From positions 1 through 48,376 of the forward strand of contig SVQX01000012.1 of NCBI GenBank assembly GCA_015065065.1: a DNA stretch of 48,376 bases. The letters are read 5' to 3'. A program made the position numbers and the translations under genes. A model generated the notes under the pieces. The model was given only the letters and a program-made list of their open reading frames with translations, searched no databases and had not been told where the DNA came from. Source of the stretch: Oscillospiraceae bacterium (lineage in GTDB: Bacteria; Bacillota; Clostridia; Oscillospirales; CAG-272). This document shows, in pieces, positions 42,101 to 48,376 of the stretch. Numbering within the stretch: position 1 is the stretch's first letter; every line of letters starts with the position of its first letter.

Positions 42101-43390
42101 CTGTATGTTTCTTATCTTATAATTCTGTTAAGAAGGGAAGTAAATGGCGTATTCGAAGAAAATAGAAAAAATCACATTACTGGTATTAATTATAAGTCAA
42201 TTAATGACTTGGTCGAATTTATCCTTCATGATGAAGCCATTAGAATTGTCGGAAAAGATACATTGCTGAATTTTTTGGAATTAATAGAGGGGTGCTTGTT
42301 AAGAAAACTTCTATTCCTTTCAACAAGAAAAGATTTGGTAAGACACATCCCGCAGTTGTTAGATGATTGGCGTGTTAGCATGAAAAAGAAATTCGAGTCT
42401 CCAGAGCTGATTGCTATTTCTCGAATTTTAAAGTTATTAGTAAAGACTACCGAGCCGAGAATTTCTGATGAAAGATTTGGATATGAGAGGATTTTGAGAA
42501 ATGAAAATTATATATTTCATGACTTTGATAGCGAGTCAGAAAAACTATTGTATTATCTGTCAAAATATACAACCAATGATGAGTTGTTAGATCTCGATTT
42601 TGATATAAATTCTTTCTTGAATTTTTCATATATTGGATCATCAAAAAGGTATATGCCCGATTTTGAGGATGAAATGTTCTATCATCGAATTTTCTCCTAT
42701 GAGAGCATGGAGTTGTTGCTTCAAACAAATCCGGAGTCTCTATCTCATTTGTTGTTATCTGTACTCAAGGACACAAAACTTAGAAAAAGGATTGATGTAA
42801 GCACAATTGAAGCTTTTATGAATGAAAGTTTGAAAATTTTATCTTACAATGGACTTAGTGGATTAGGATATGAAGCGCTCATCAACACTATTTCTATTGC
42901 AAAAATGCAACGCTCACATTCTTATATTGATAGAATCATTGAAATCTTACAACATGAATTTTCCAGTAACTCACCGCATTATTTTGCAATGCTTATTTAT
43001 TCACAACCTCAGTTTGTCATAAATTTAATTGATTTGATTCCCGAATTTTTTAGACACATGCCGATGTATGATATAGAACCATTCTATTTTGAAAGAAGGG
43101 TCCGCTTTATTAGCACGGCTAAAATTCTTGATTATGTAGGAGTAATTCATGCTTTATGGCAATTGAATAATGATTTTCCTGACCATGTAATTCACAACTT
43201 CTATTCTCAACTCGAACATATGATAGAAGAATCTAAATTTTTCAACCATATGGATTACGAACGATTGACTTTGCGTCAATGTAAAGACTTGCTTTGGTAT
43301 GCTGATATCACAGAAAATGCCGTTATTGCTAACAAAATAACTAAAAATTTGAAATTAAATGATTTAATCCGAGAGGAAGTGATGGTGTAA
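39170..43390 (+). CDS. NACHT-domain STAND (bacterial NLR-like) protein, 1406 residues
   Basis: The NACHT NTPase spans about residues 365-720: Walker A GHPGSGKS (381-388), Walker B IIILDGYDELL (D454, D457 and E458, the extended NACHT form), sensor 'PVRIMITSRITLID', and the marker 'FEFLHNTFGEFLAADF' that closes NACHT modules. Residues 1-340 are helical with a hydrophobic stretch (about 33-50) and a coiled-coil-like part (170-290); no TIR, nuclease or protease motif is seen. Residues 720-1406 look like helical repeats, the likely sensor. Bacterial NACHT proteins are known phage-defence proteins that oligomerize on infection. A+T-rich, with its own promoter, and divergent from the ATPase/membrane pair. 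Confidence 0.88.
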   Translation: MIRDYRFKDIEKYLKKDSAVGKDILTAFEQLTNAAIIFSPIVFGVSILPLLEMLDVKNKLFDLGHKVYDCIAQKVESNYIDRLEQIQAAYALICYTAYFDTLQNELPNGVRKKLKLSLEEKKKLLDSSADSLTATPNTPDVHCKVFYADHINSLSNIKENLNIIYDNISDSLISLIKNSNIYNEEVKKEKQELEKAIVALKELPQKALIAYEAQYLKLSDQFNDFALFAQLQNFNDLNYAVKRNKEAIDNLANTAKHIDIGLNNLNLVVNSISTNYAEIQAQDIVEDLKRKYIATIHEPIIDDKEIKSDNEEIRLKFPQIIDAFIPQAYKCLAYQGKEMHLEDETVWRKAPTQHDLDKFFLKYLYSPDSIDYPLIILGHPGSGKSLLTKVLSAQLMCNSYTVVRIPLREVNAEDSIDVLVEDQIKKITNRPLSTQGYGGFASQFNEKPLIIILDGYDELLQAKGAIFSGYLERVRTFQQDQKAMNRPVRIMITSRITLIDKARVPTNATILRLMEFDKQRRQAWTDVWNNINADYFRTANIKPFALPNKEKGKKNSILELAEQPLLLLMLALYDSESNELATTNNIKRTELYDNLLRRFVRRERGRYVVGFCDKTSQEQDRIIDEEMNRLGVVAIGMYNRKGVVIRSKQLESDLRTFSANRKDNDSELHTLKESESVLGGFFFIHQSTAQDIDAHGDNSESAFEFLHNTFGEFLAADFILRHTIGEVKDMYIDRKYKSSSLSNKLSQPDYFSPGWFYCLMFVPLYSRPVILEMLREHVSKALERFLSMCEFNEKITDDVFVENLHFIVQHHLEMILSTRNSPSVMRGGVVLDRDIPLLGYLSTYSLNLIILASALSKDGFIFDENQYHCSEVSEQDSKPWDKLAALWKTWFSPADLSGLSVVLKSRRINENSVHITCNEKFEATRYEKPIDILLCVSSTLADNLLTGLTGVQTSRFKEISRLANKDIFDLLKSESPDLYVSYLIILLRREVNGVFEENRKNHITGINYKSINDLVEFILHDEAIRIVGKDTLLNFLELIEGCLLRKLLFLSTRKDLVRHIPQLLDDWRVSMKKKFESPELIAISRILKLLVKTTEPRISDERFGYERILRNENYIFHDFDSESEKLLYYLSKYTTNDELLDLDFDINSFLNFSYIGSSKRYMPDFEDEMFYHRIFSYESMELLLQTNPESLSHLLLSVLKDTKLRKRIDVSTIEAFMNESLKILSYNGLSGLGYEALINTISIAKMQRSHSYIDRIIEILQHEFSSNSPHYFAMLIYSQPQFVINLIDLIPEFFRHMPMYDIEPFYFERRVRFISTAKILDYVGVIHALWQLNNDFPDHVIHNFYSQLEHMIEESKFFNHMDYERLTLRQCKDLLWYADITENAVIANKITKNLKLNDLIREEVMV

Positions 43391-43515
43391 AATAAAGCTT
43401 TTAATATTTAACCCTCAATATACTCAATATAGTAGATAAATCTCTGCTATTTGCTAAAAGAGATTAAACTAATAAAAATTAAAATTGATATTACAAAAAT
43501 ATCATTGCAAACGAA

Positions 43516-43576
43516 AAAGCCGTTATATAGCAAAAGTAAACAAAGTCATTGTTTATGTATGTTATATAGCGGCTTT
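43516..43576. terminator. Hairpin after the NACHT gene
   Basis: AAAGCCGTTATATA (43516-43529) pairs with TTATATAGCGGCTTT (43562-43576) with one mismatch. It lies 125 bases beyond the NACHT stop and is probably its terminator, or an end of the cargo segment. The 306-base gap 43391-43696 holds this and the next hairpin, and no gene. Confidence 0.55.
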
Positions 43577-43627
43577 CTACGGTAGATACAAAAAATATCT
43601 GTATTTTAGGGAGAACATTTGAAACGA

Positions 43628-43660
43628 AAAAGCATCGCGTTTCAAAACACGATGCTTTTA
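43628..43660. terminator. Terminator between convergent NACHT and AAA/DUF4143 genes
   Basis: AAAAGCATCG (43628-43637) pairs perfectly with CGATGCTTTT (43650-43659) across 12 bases. It lies 37 bases past the stop of the minus-strand gene. Confidence 0.75.
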
Positions 43661-43696
43661 GGAAAATATAAAGTCTATTTTAGGATTTCGTAGAAA

Positions 43697-45022
43697 TCAC
43701 TGCCTATCACCGAGCAACCATTCAACAAGGTTAAGAGATTTTATACCGTCGTAAGAGGTATTGAGTCCTATATCAAGCGTTAAAACAATCTTCTCGTAAT
43801 TGTCCTTGATAGCTTGCAATGGGCGCAATTCTCTTGCACGAACATCCTCGATCTTCATTGATTCCGTGACCTGTACGTAGAACTTATCGTCGGCTTTAGA
43901 CGCGATAAAGTCAACCTCGGTGTTATCTACTTTACCGATTGCAACATCATATCCGCGGCGCAACAGTTCAAAGTAAACGATGTTTTCAAGCGTGTGTCCC
44001 GTATCACGATCTCTGAATCCTAAGAGATAATTACGGAGTCCTATATCAACGATATAGTATTTACCGAGGGTGCGAAGGTACTCTTTGCCTTTAATATCGA
44101 AGCGTTTGATGTCATAGAAGAAATAAGATTCAAGCAAAGCTCCCACATAGGACTGCACAGTATGGGTGCTTGGTGCGCCCTTACGCCCCGTTTCTTCTAT
44201 CAATCCTTCATTCACAAGTGTGTTTCCGATGGAAGAAAAGGATACGTTGCTACCAACGTTATCCGCGAGGAACAATATGATTTTGCGGAGCAAGATGGGA
44301 TCGGTAATCTGCTTTCTACCGCGCTTTTTCTCGCGCTCAAGCACATCACGCACCACAACAGACGAGTAAATACCGTCGAGTAGAACGAGAGCCTTCTCTT
44401 GGTCAAGTCCAACGTCTGCAATACCGGGCATCCCTCCGAAGCGAACATAAGCATCGAATACTTCACCAAGATCATACTTCTCGCCACTTTGATCGACCGC
44501 AACCTTACGTGTTCCGCCGAGCGCGCTGACCGTTTCTTTGATTTCAAAGCCGTGAAATTCAATGAACTCCGCAAAGGATAATGGGAGCATTTTGATCTCT
44601 ATACAACGTCCCGAAAGGTAAGTTGAATACTCCGAAGATAAGAGATAAGCGTTGGATCCCGTAATATAAATATCGCAATTCAAGTCAACTCTGAAAGCAT
44701 TGATGGTGTCCTCCCACTTATCAATACGCTGCACTTCGTCGAAGAAAAGGTACATACGCTCGCCCTCGATTGCTCTATCCTTAACGTAATGATAAAGTTC
44801 ATCAGCAGTCATATCCTTGAAGTCGTGGGACTCAAAGTTCATTTCTATAATATTCGCAACAGAGATTCCACTCTCCTTTAGATGCTCAACCATCAACTTA
44901 AGCAAGCTCGATTTGCCACAACGGCGGATGCCTGTCACTACTTTTACAGGTTCGGTATCCTTGAATGCAATCAACTTGTTAAGGTAAATATCTCTCTTTC
45001 GCAATGTTTGTTTAGGGTTCAT
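43697..45022 (-). CDS. AAA ATPase with DUF4143 domain
   Basis: The start is set at ATG 45022, with AAAGGAGG 7 bases upstream (441 residues). The N-terminal AAA_14 domain has Walker A VVTGIRRCGKSS, Walker B YLFFDEVQRIDKW, sensor 'IYITGSNAYLLSSEYSTYLSGR' and the 'PLSFAEFIEFHGF' element. The C-terminal DUF4143 has 'GRKGAPSTHTVQSYVGALLESYFFYDIKRFD' and a PD-(D/E)XK-like core 'EVDFIAS....FYVQV'. The family is very common in anaerobes; its role is unproven, though nuclease-like activity is suspected. It has its own consensus promoter and stands apart from the NACHT gene. It looks like a passenger gene. Confidence 0.92.
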   Translation of the reverse strand: MNPKQTLRKRDIYLNKLIAFKDTEPVKVVTGIRRCGKSSLLKLMVEHLKESGISVANIIEMNFESHDFKDMTADELYHYVKDRAIEGERMYLFFDEVQRIDKWEDTINAFRVDLNCDIYITGSNAYLLSSEYSTYLSGRCIEIKMLPLSFAEFIEFHGFEIKETVSALGGTRKVAVDQSGEKYDLGEVFDAYVRFGGMPGIADVGLDQEKALVLLDGIYSSVVVRDVLEREKKRGRKQITDPILLRKIILFLADNVGSNVSFSSIGNTLVNEGLIEETGRKGAPSTHTVQSYVGALLESYFFYDIKRFDIKGKEYLRTLGKYYIVDIGLRNYLLGFRDRDTGHTLENIVYFELLRRGYDVAIGKVDNTEVDFIASKADDKFYVQVTESMKIEDVRARELRPLQAIKDNYEKIVLTLDIGLNTSYDGIKSLNLVEWLLGDRQ

Positions 45023-45047
45023 AAGCACACCTCCTTTGACGACTCTA

Positions 45048-45076
45048 TTATAGCATAAACTCAAAACAATGTCAAG
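45048..45076 (-). promoter_or_regulatory. Consensus promoter of the AAA/DUF4143 gene
   Basis: Minus-strand TTGACA (45076-45071), 17 bases, TATAAT (45053-45048). Confidence 0.85.
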
Positions 45077-45163
45077 AGTTTGCAATCAAAAGCACAAAGT
45101 TTTTGTTTTGGAGACGTATTTGCTATTATAAATTGGATTTCAAAAATATTTTCTCAAAACCCA

Positions 45164-45192
45164 TTGACAAGTCCGATTGATTGTGGTATAAT
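45164..45192 (+). promoter_or_regulatory. Consensus promoter of the mobilization leader
   Basis: TTGACA (45164-45169), 17 bases, TATAAT (45187-45192). The next gene, mobC, starts 650 bases later, so the transcript has a very long leader. Confidence 0.85.
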
Positions 45193-45198
45193 ATAATG

Positions 45199-45430
45199 CT
45201 TAATTTTGACATGGCGTACTTTCCCATTATTAGTATTGCCAACCAAATTGAGCTTTATGCAATCAAACATAAATGTTTTTAGAGCACGTCAAGGTAGGTT
45301 CTTGACCTCTGATTTGTGGGCATAAGCCGTTTGCTTATGCCTACAAATCAGAGCCAAAACTCTCTTTCTAAGCCATAAGTTGGGCTGACCTACTTCAATA
45401 TAAGTTTAGGCTGTTTGACTTATCCCTTAT
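45199..45430 (+). ncRNA. Structured leader RNA with a possible pseudoknot
   Basis: GTCAAG (45288-45293) and CTTGAC (45301-45306) close a loop with GTAGGT (45294-45299). It is followed by a 21-bp hairpin (45307-45327 with 45333-45353, one G-U, loop CGTTT). Past it ACCTAC (45388-45393) is complementary to the first loop, so a pseudoknot can form. Smaller stems are TTTATG/CATAAA (45254-45273) and ATAAGT/ACTTAT (45401-45422). It follows a consensus promoter and has no reading frame. It may be a free RNA or a leader controlling transfer genes. Confidence 0.55.
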
Positions 45431-45708
45431 ACAAATTGAATACGATTATAAGTGCCGCGGGCAGCTGTGTAAGTCCCGTCATTCTATACGCTTAGCACGA
45501 GCGTCCACGAGGTCTTTAGACTCGTACTTTTTATACATAAAGGGCACGGAGATCACCTTTTTAAGCGAACAAGTGCCGTTCGCTTTTTGGTGTTTCTCTC
45601 GTAAACTGTATGTAAAAGTACGGGTCTTTTTTGTTTTGTCAAAGCAACTTTTAGTGCTATCTCGGAAGGTAAAAATGGCGAGTCTGACGTGGGGCGTTAC
45701 CTTAAAAT

Positions 45709-45805
45709 GATGCGGACTTGTAGTCCGTCTACTTTTCTTGACAAGCACTGCATTTGTGGACACAAAATGCGAAAGGTGGGGAGAACCCCAGACCCCCGTA
45801 CTTCA
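45709..45805 (+). other. Probable origin of transfer (oriT) upstream of mobC
   Basis: GCATTTGTG (45750-45758) and CACAAAATGC (45761-45770) form an inverted repeat with one extra base. It is followed by GGTGGGG-AGAA-CCCC and then AGACCCCCGTACTTC. An inverted repeat next to a G/C-rich strand-break-like sequence just 5' of mobC and mobA is where MOBP elements carry oriT. A small hairpin CGGACT/AGTCCG (45713-45727) precedes it. The rest of 45431-45708 shows no convincing gene. The nick position is not determined. Confidence 0.5.
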
Positions 45806-45850
45806 AAATCCGCAACAAAATTTTGAAAAAAATTAAGGAGGACAATTCAA

Positions 45851-46222
45851 ATGGAAGAAAAGCAAGTAACAGTAAAAGGCGGGCGCAAGCGCAAGAACCT
45901 CGTTAAGTTCTATTTGAACGACGAGGAATACAAGAAGCTGTGTGAAAACGCGGCGACCTTCGGGCGTGACAAGAGTAAGTATCTCCGACTCGTCATTCAA
46001 TGGATTGCTCCCATTGAACCGCCCTCGGTGGAGGTGAAGGAATTTACTCAAGAGCTAAGACGTTTGGGTGTAAGTATGAATCAGATCGCAGCGAAGGCGC
46101 ACTCGCTTGGATTTGTGGATGAGCTTGAATACAAACGAACCACTGACGAGGTGATGAAGGTGCTTGGCGCAATTCAACAAGAGTACGCGAAGAAAGGAGT
46201 GAAGGTGTTTGGCAACAACTAA
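45851..46222 (+). CDS. mobC: MobC-like relaxosome accessory protein
   Basis: There are 123 residues, with AAGGAGG 9 bases before the ATG. The N-terminal half is a ribbon-helix-helix ('KNLVKFYLNDEEYKKLCENAATFGRDKSKYLRLVI') and the C-terminal half the MobC signature 'EFTQELRRLGVSMNQIAAKAHSLG'. MobC proteins bind oriT and help melt DNA for the relaxase. It overlaps the relaxase gene by 14 bases. The arrangement oriT-mobC-mobA is standard for mobilizable elements. Confidence 0.9.
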   Translation: MEEKQVTVKGGRKRKNLVKFYLNDEEYKKLCENAATFGRDKSKYLRLVIQWIAPIEPPSVEVKEFTQELRRLGVSMNQIAAKAHSLGFVDELEYKRTTDEVMKVLGAIQQEYAKKGVKVFGNN

Positions 46223-47558
46223 AATTTGGGACGTAAGCGCGCACATCAGTAAGCTGCTCGCTTACGTTGCGAACAAGAACAAAACCACGATTGAGATGGA
46301 GAACAAAAACGTTGACGAAGCGGAACGACTTGCCGCCGAGATGCTTAGACTACCACCCGAACATTTCGCAACGGAAGAAAAGAAATTTGTCACGGGAATC
46401 AACTGCACACCCGAGAACGCGAACGAGGTGATGCTTACTCTCTTGGAGGACACGGACAGTTCAGACATTCAAGCCTACCACGGCTACCAATCCTTCAAGC
46501 CCGGCGAAGTTACTCCCGACGTCGCCCACGCCATTGGTGTTCAGCTTGCCAACGAGCTATGGGGCGAGGACTTTCCCGTTGTGGTCGCCACCCATATAGA
46601 TCGCGGACACGTACACAATCATTTCTGTTTCTCGGCAACGGGCTTTTCGGGTAAGAGGTATCACGACTGCAAGGCAACCTACAAGCTGATGCGCGACACC
46701 TCGGACAGACTTTGCAGGGAGTATGGATTGTCTGTGATCGAGAATCCGAGCAAGGATAGATACAAGCACATCGCTGAGGTTCACGCCGAGCAGAAAGGAA
46801 TCCCTACCATACGTCAACAGATACGTGCCGACATCGATGCGGTGGCAAGACAAGAATTTATCATCAAGAACTTTTACAACCGTATGCGAAGCCTTGGCTA
46901 TACGATTGAGCAACGCGGGAAGTTCCTCCGCATCAAGCCATACGGCTACGACAAATTCTTTCGCTTGGACAAGCTCGGCGCGGGATATACCGAGGCTGAT
47001 ATAGAAGCGAGGGTAAGGCGTAATGCACAGACGATGGAATGGAAAAAGATTGAGTATTACAAGCCTACCTTGCAGGAGAAGCCGAAAGGATTACGCGCAC
47101 TCTATCTCCACTACTGCTATCTGCTTGGTGCGATACCGAAGGTCATTCCCAAGAACGCCGAAGCCTATGCTGCCATCAAGGATGACATTCGTCGCGCCCG
47201 TATGTACTCGGAGCAAGCAAAGTTTCTCGGCAAGTACGGACTTGAAACGAAAGATGACCTCATTCAACACGCTCTGAAGGTCGATCCGCAAATTAAGGCG
47301 CTATGCAAGGAACGACGAACACTTTGGAATAAGATCCGTTGGATGAAGGATCCCGAGCAAGTACAACCGATACGCGATGAGATCTTTGCGCTGAGCGAAA
47401 AGATAAAAACGCTCCGCAAGGAGTTTGCGATGTGCAAGGACGTGTATGACCGCAGTGCATCCGTTGAGCGAACCGTAATGCTGATCGAGTTCCCGCAGCT
47501 ATTGGAGCAAGAAAAACAGAAATCCGCCCCAAAAAAAGACGGACGCGAGGACAGATAA
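46209..47558 (+). CDS. mobA: MOBP-type relaxase
   Basis: The start is TTG at 46209, preceded by AAAGGAG, and lies inside the mobC 3' end (449 residues). Motif I is 'ISKLLAYVANKNKT' with Tyr19 as likely DNA nucleophile. Motif III is 'VVATHIDRGHVHNHF', with His129, His134 and His136 as metal ligands, which defines VirD2/MobA-like relaxases. The C-terminal half is helical and basic ('KDDIRRARMYSEQAKFLGKYG'), with no primase or helicase motif. It nicks oriT and pilots the strand into the recipient. No coupling protein or mating-pair genes are in the window, so a helper conjugative element is probably needed. Confidence 0.93.
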   Translation: MATTKIWDVSAHISKLLAYVANKNKTTIEMENKNVDEAERLAAEMLRLPPEHFATEEKKFVTGINCTPENANEVMLTLLEDTDSSDIQAYHGYQSFKPGEVTPDVAHAIGVQLANELWGEDFPVVVATHIDRGHVHNHFCFSATGFSGKRYHDCKATYKLMRDTSDRLCREYGLSVIENPSKDRYKHIAEVHAEQKGIPTIRQQIRADIDAVARQEFIIKNFYNRMRSLGYTIEQRGKFLRIKPYGYDKFFRLDKLGAGYTEADIEARVRRNAQTMEWKKIEYYKPTLQEKPKGLRALYLHYCYLLGAIPKVIPKNAEAYAAIKDDIRRARMYSEQAKFLGKYGLETKDDLIQHALKVDPQIKALCKERRTLWNKIRWMKDPEQVQPIRDEIFALSEKIKTLRKEFAMCKDVYDRSASVERTVMLIEFPQLLEQEKQKSAPKKDGREDR

Positions 47559-47562
47559 AAGC

Positions 47563-47724
47563 ACGGTCTTGACCGTACAAATTTGCTACCGCCCGCGAAA
47601 GCAGTTTTACGGTCTTGACCGAAGAAAAACGGCATTTTCCCGTTTTTAGCACCGCAAAACGTATCCCACACCATAAAGGCACTTTCTATTGGAAAATTCG
47701 CATTTTCCAACGCTCTTGACCGAG
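47563..47724 (+). repeat. Repeated CGGTCTTGACCG motif after the relaxase gene
   Basis: ACGGTC-TT-GACCGT (47563-47576) and ACGGTC-TT-GACCGA (47609-47622) are near-identical small palindromes, and CGCTCTTGACCGAG (47711-47724) is a diverged third. They fill the 224-base gap 47559-47782, which has no gene. They may be binding sites for a regulator. Confidence 0.6.
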
Positions 47725-47782
47725 CCTTTTTGAGCGAAAAACGCCTTACTTCAAAAACTTTATGAAATTAGGAGAAAAAACA

Positions 47783-48076
47783 GTGATAACCAACAAAACC
47801 AAAAGCCAAAAAACAACAGAAATCTATTTTGATGAAACACCCGCACCCGTAGTGATACGGACACACAACACAAATCTAAAGAAGCGACTACTTGCCTTTG
47901 CTGAGAAGTTTCCCTCACTCTGTCGGCTAACAGACGATGACGGGCTTGGATACCTTTCTTTTGAGATCGACAAGAAAAGGTTTGCTTACCGCATCACCGA
48001 GCCCTACACCGAGGAACGCAAGGCAATGGCAAGAGCCAAGATAAACGAGATCAACAACAAGGAGGACATTGGATGA
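47783..48076 (+). CDS. Small mobile-element protein of unknown function
   Basis: The start is set at GTG 47783 because AGGAG lies 8 bases upstream; the in-frame ATG at 47762 has no ribosome site (97 residues from GTG). The product has a basic start, then 'YFDETPAPVVIRTHNTNLKKRLLAFAEKFPSLCRLTDDDGLGYLSFEIDKKRFAYRITEPY', a mixed alpha/beta pattern I recognise only as typical of clostridial mobile elements. No catalytic motif. It overlaps the next gene by ATGA, so both are in one operon downstream of the relaxase. Confidence 0.7.
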   Translation: MITNKTKSQKTTEIYFDETPAPVVIRTHNTNLKKRLLAFAEKFPSLCRLTDDDGLGYLSFEIDKKRFAYRITEPYTEERKAMARAKINEINNKEDIG

Positions 48077-48345
48077 GTAAAGAATTAGAAAAGTATATCG
48101 ACGAAAGATTAGCCGAGTATGAAAAGCATTGGGAAGAAAATCCAATACTGCCTACTCCGCCTATCGTTGAAACGGGGAGAAAACCAATCTCGATACAATA
48201 TGACACTCCTGCTTCCACGTTCGATTTCACAGCAGAGGAAGGTCATACAACCTACGAGGTGGTTGGACATTTCAATCCCGATGCTCCCGAAAATCTGTTT
48301 CAGAAAATTATGCGAAGAATGAGGGAGGAAAAAAGTTCACAATGA
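48073..48345 (+). CDS. TnpW-like transposon-encoded protein
   Basis: This 90-residue protein has a helical N-terminus and a C-terminal 'TTYEVVGHFNPDAPENLFQKIMRRM', resembling the 'T.Y.V...F.......L...I.rli' pattern of TnpW proteins of Tn4451-type elements. Its role is unknown. It starts within the previous stop (ATGA) and overlaps the following start (ATGA), a tightly coupled three-gene run. Confidence 0.65.
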   Translation: MSKELEKYIDERLAEYEKHWEENPILPTPPIVETGRKPISIQYDTPASTFDFTAEEGHTTYEVVGHFNPDAPENLFQKIMRRMREEKSSQ

Positions 48346-48376
48346 AATGCAGACTTTATCGTTGTAAAGTGTTGAA
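48342..48376 (+). CDS. Start of a further gene, cut by the window end
   Basis: ATG at 48342 overlaps the TnpW-like stop (ATGA), and eleven codons are open to the window edge (MKCRLYRCKVL). GGGAGG lies upstream at long spacing. The product cannot be identified from this fragment; a recombinase or small element gene is possible by position only. Confidence 0.4.
   Translation, partial: MKCRLYRCKVL

Noticed and set aside
43697..45022. AAA/DUF4143 gene as part of the NACHT defence system
   Set aside because: It is convergent with the NACHT gene, has its own promoter and terminator, and belongs to a very widespread family found in many contexts.
45479..45763. 94-codon frame on - upstream of mobC
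   Set aside because: No Shine-Dalgarno sequence, no recognisable domain, and it overlaps the likely oriT.

Overview
The window looks like a chromosome segment of an uncultured, gut-type member of the Clostridia (Bacillota). Evidence: strong Shine-Dalgarno sequences (AGGAGG/AAAGGAG), near-consensus vegetative promoters (TTGACA-17-TATAAT), Gram-positive style fatty-acid incorporation genes (FakA, PlsX, DegV/FakB), an HPr with the regulatory serine, and mobile genes (TnpV, DUF6809, TnpW-like, MobC/MobA) typical of clostridial mobilizable elements. No species can be named from the sequence alone.

Bases 1-31,240 are a moderately G+C-rich host backbone. In order: the tail of a rhodanese-domain gene and tRNA-Trp; a minus-strand ftsK/spoIIIE-lgt-CPBP protease run; two half-size TauE/SafE exporters; a DJ-1/PfpI, 5-formyl-THF cyclo-ligase and CPBP protease operon; a small XRE repressor divergent from a 935-residue YD-repeat-like lipoprotein, with palindromic sites between them; minus-strand ptsH, uvrC, rsmD and coaD; a rimM-trmD-polysaccharide ligase-DUF4330 run; a stretch of about 800 bases made of several inverted-repeat elements; L-serine dehydratase; a two-component system with a DedA-like membrane protein; a SLOG-fold protein divergent from a 50-residue ribbon-helix-helix protein; and a fakA-plsX-degV-GNAT-acpP lipid operon.

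From about 31,280 to the end the content is mobile. It opens with a strong promoter and a 168-nt transcript that I can fold by hand into a long closing stem and a tight four-way junction. Then come TnpV, a DUF6809 protein, an XRE regulator and a tyrosine recombinase, followed by a control region (twin palindromes, a minus-strand promoter, tandem hairpins, a 25-residue membrane peptide) and a NatA/NatB-like ABC exporter. The cargo at 36,048-43,390 is clearly A+T-rich: a P-loop ATPase whose start overlaps the end of a membrane-anchored protein gene, divergent from a 1406-residue NACHT (NLR-like STAND) protein. This is a good candidate for a phage-defence locus. An AAA/DUF4143 ATPase follows, then a mobilization module with a long structured leader, a probable oriT, MobC and a MOBP relaxase, then small transposon genes cut by the window edge. 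I read 31.3-48.4 kb as an integrative mobilizable element, or nested elements, that continues to the right.

The most unusual items are the NACHT/P-loop pair, the four-way-junction RNA at 31,315-31,482, the pseudoknot-capable leader upstream of MobC, the control region between the integrase and the ABC genes, and the co-operonic fatty-acid kinase, GNAT and ACP genes.
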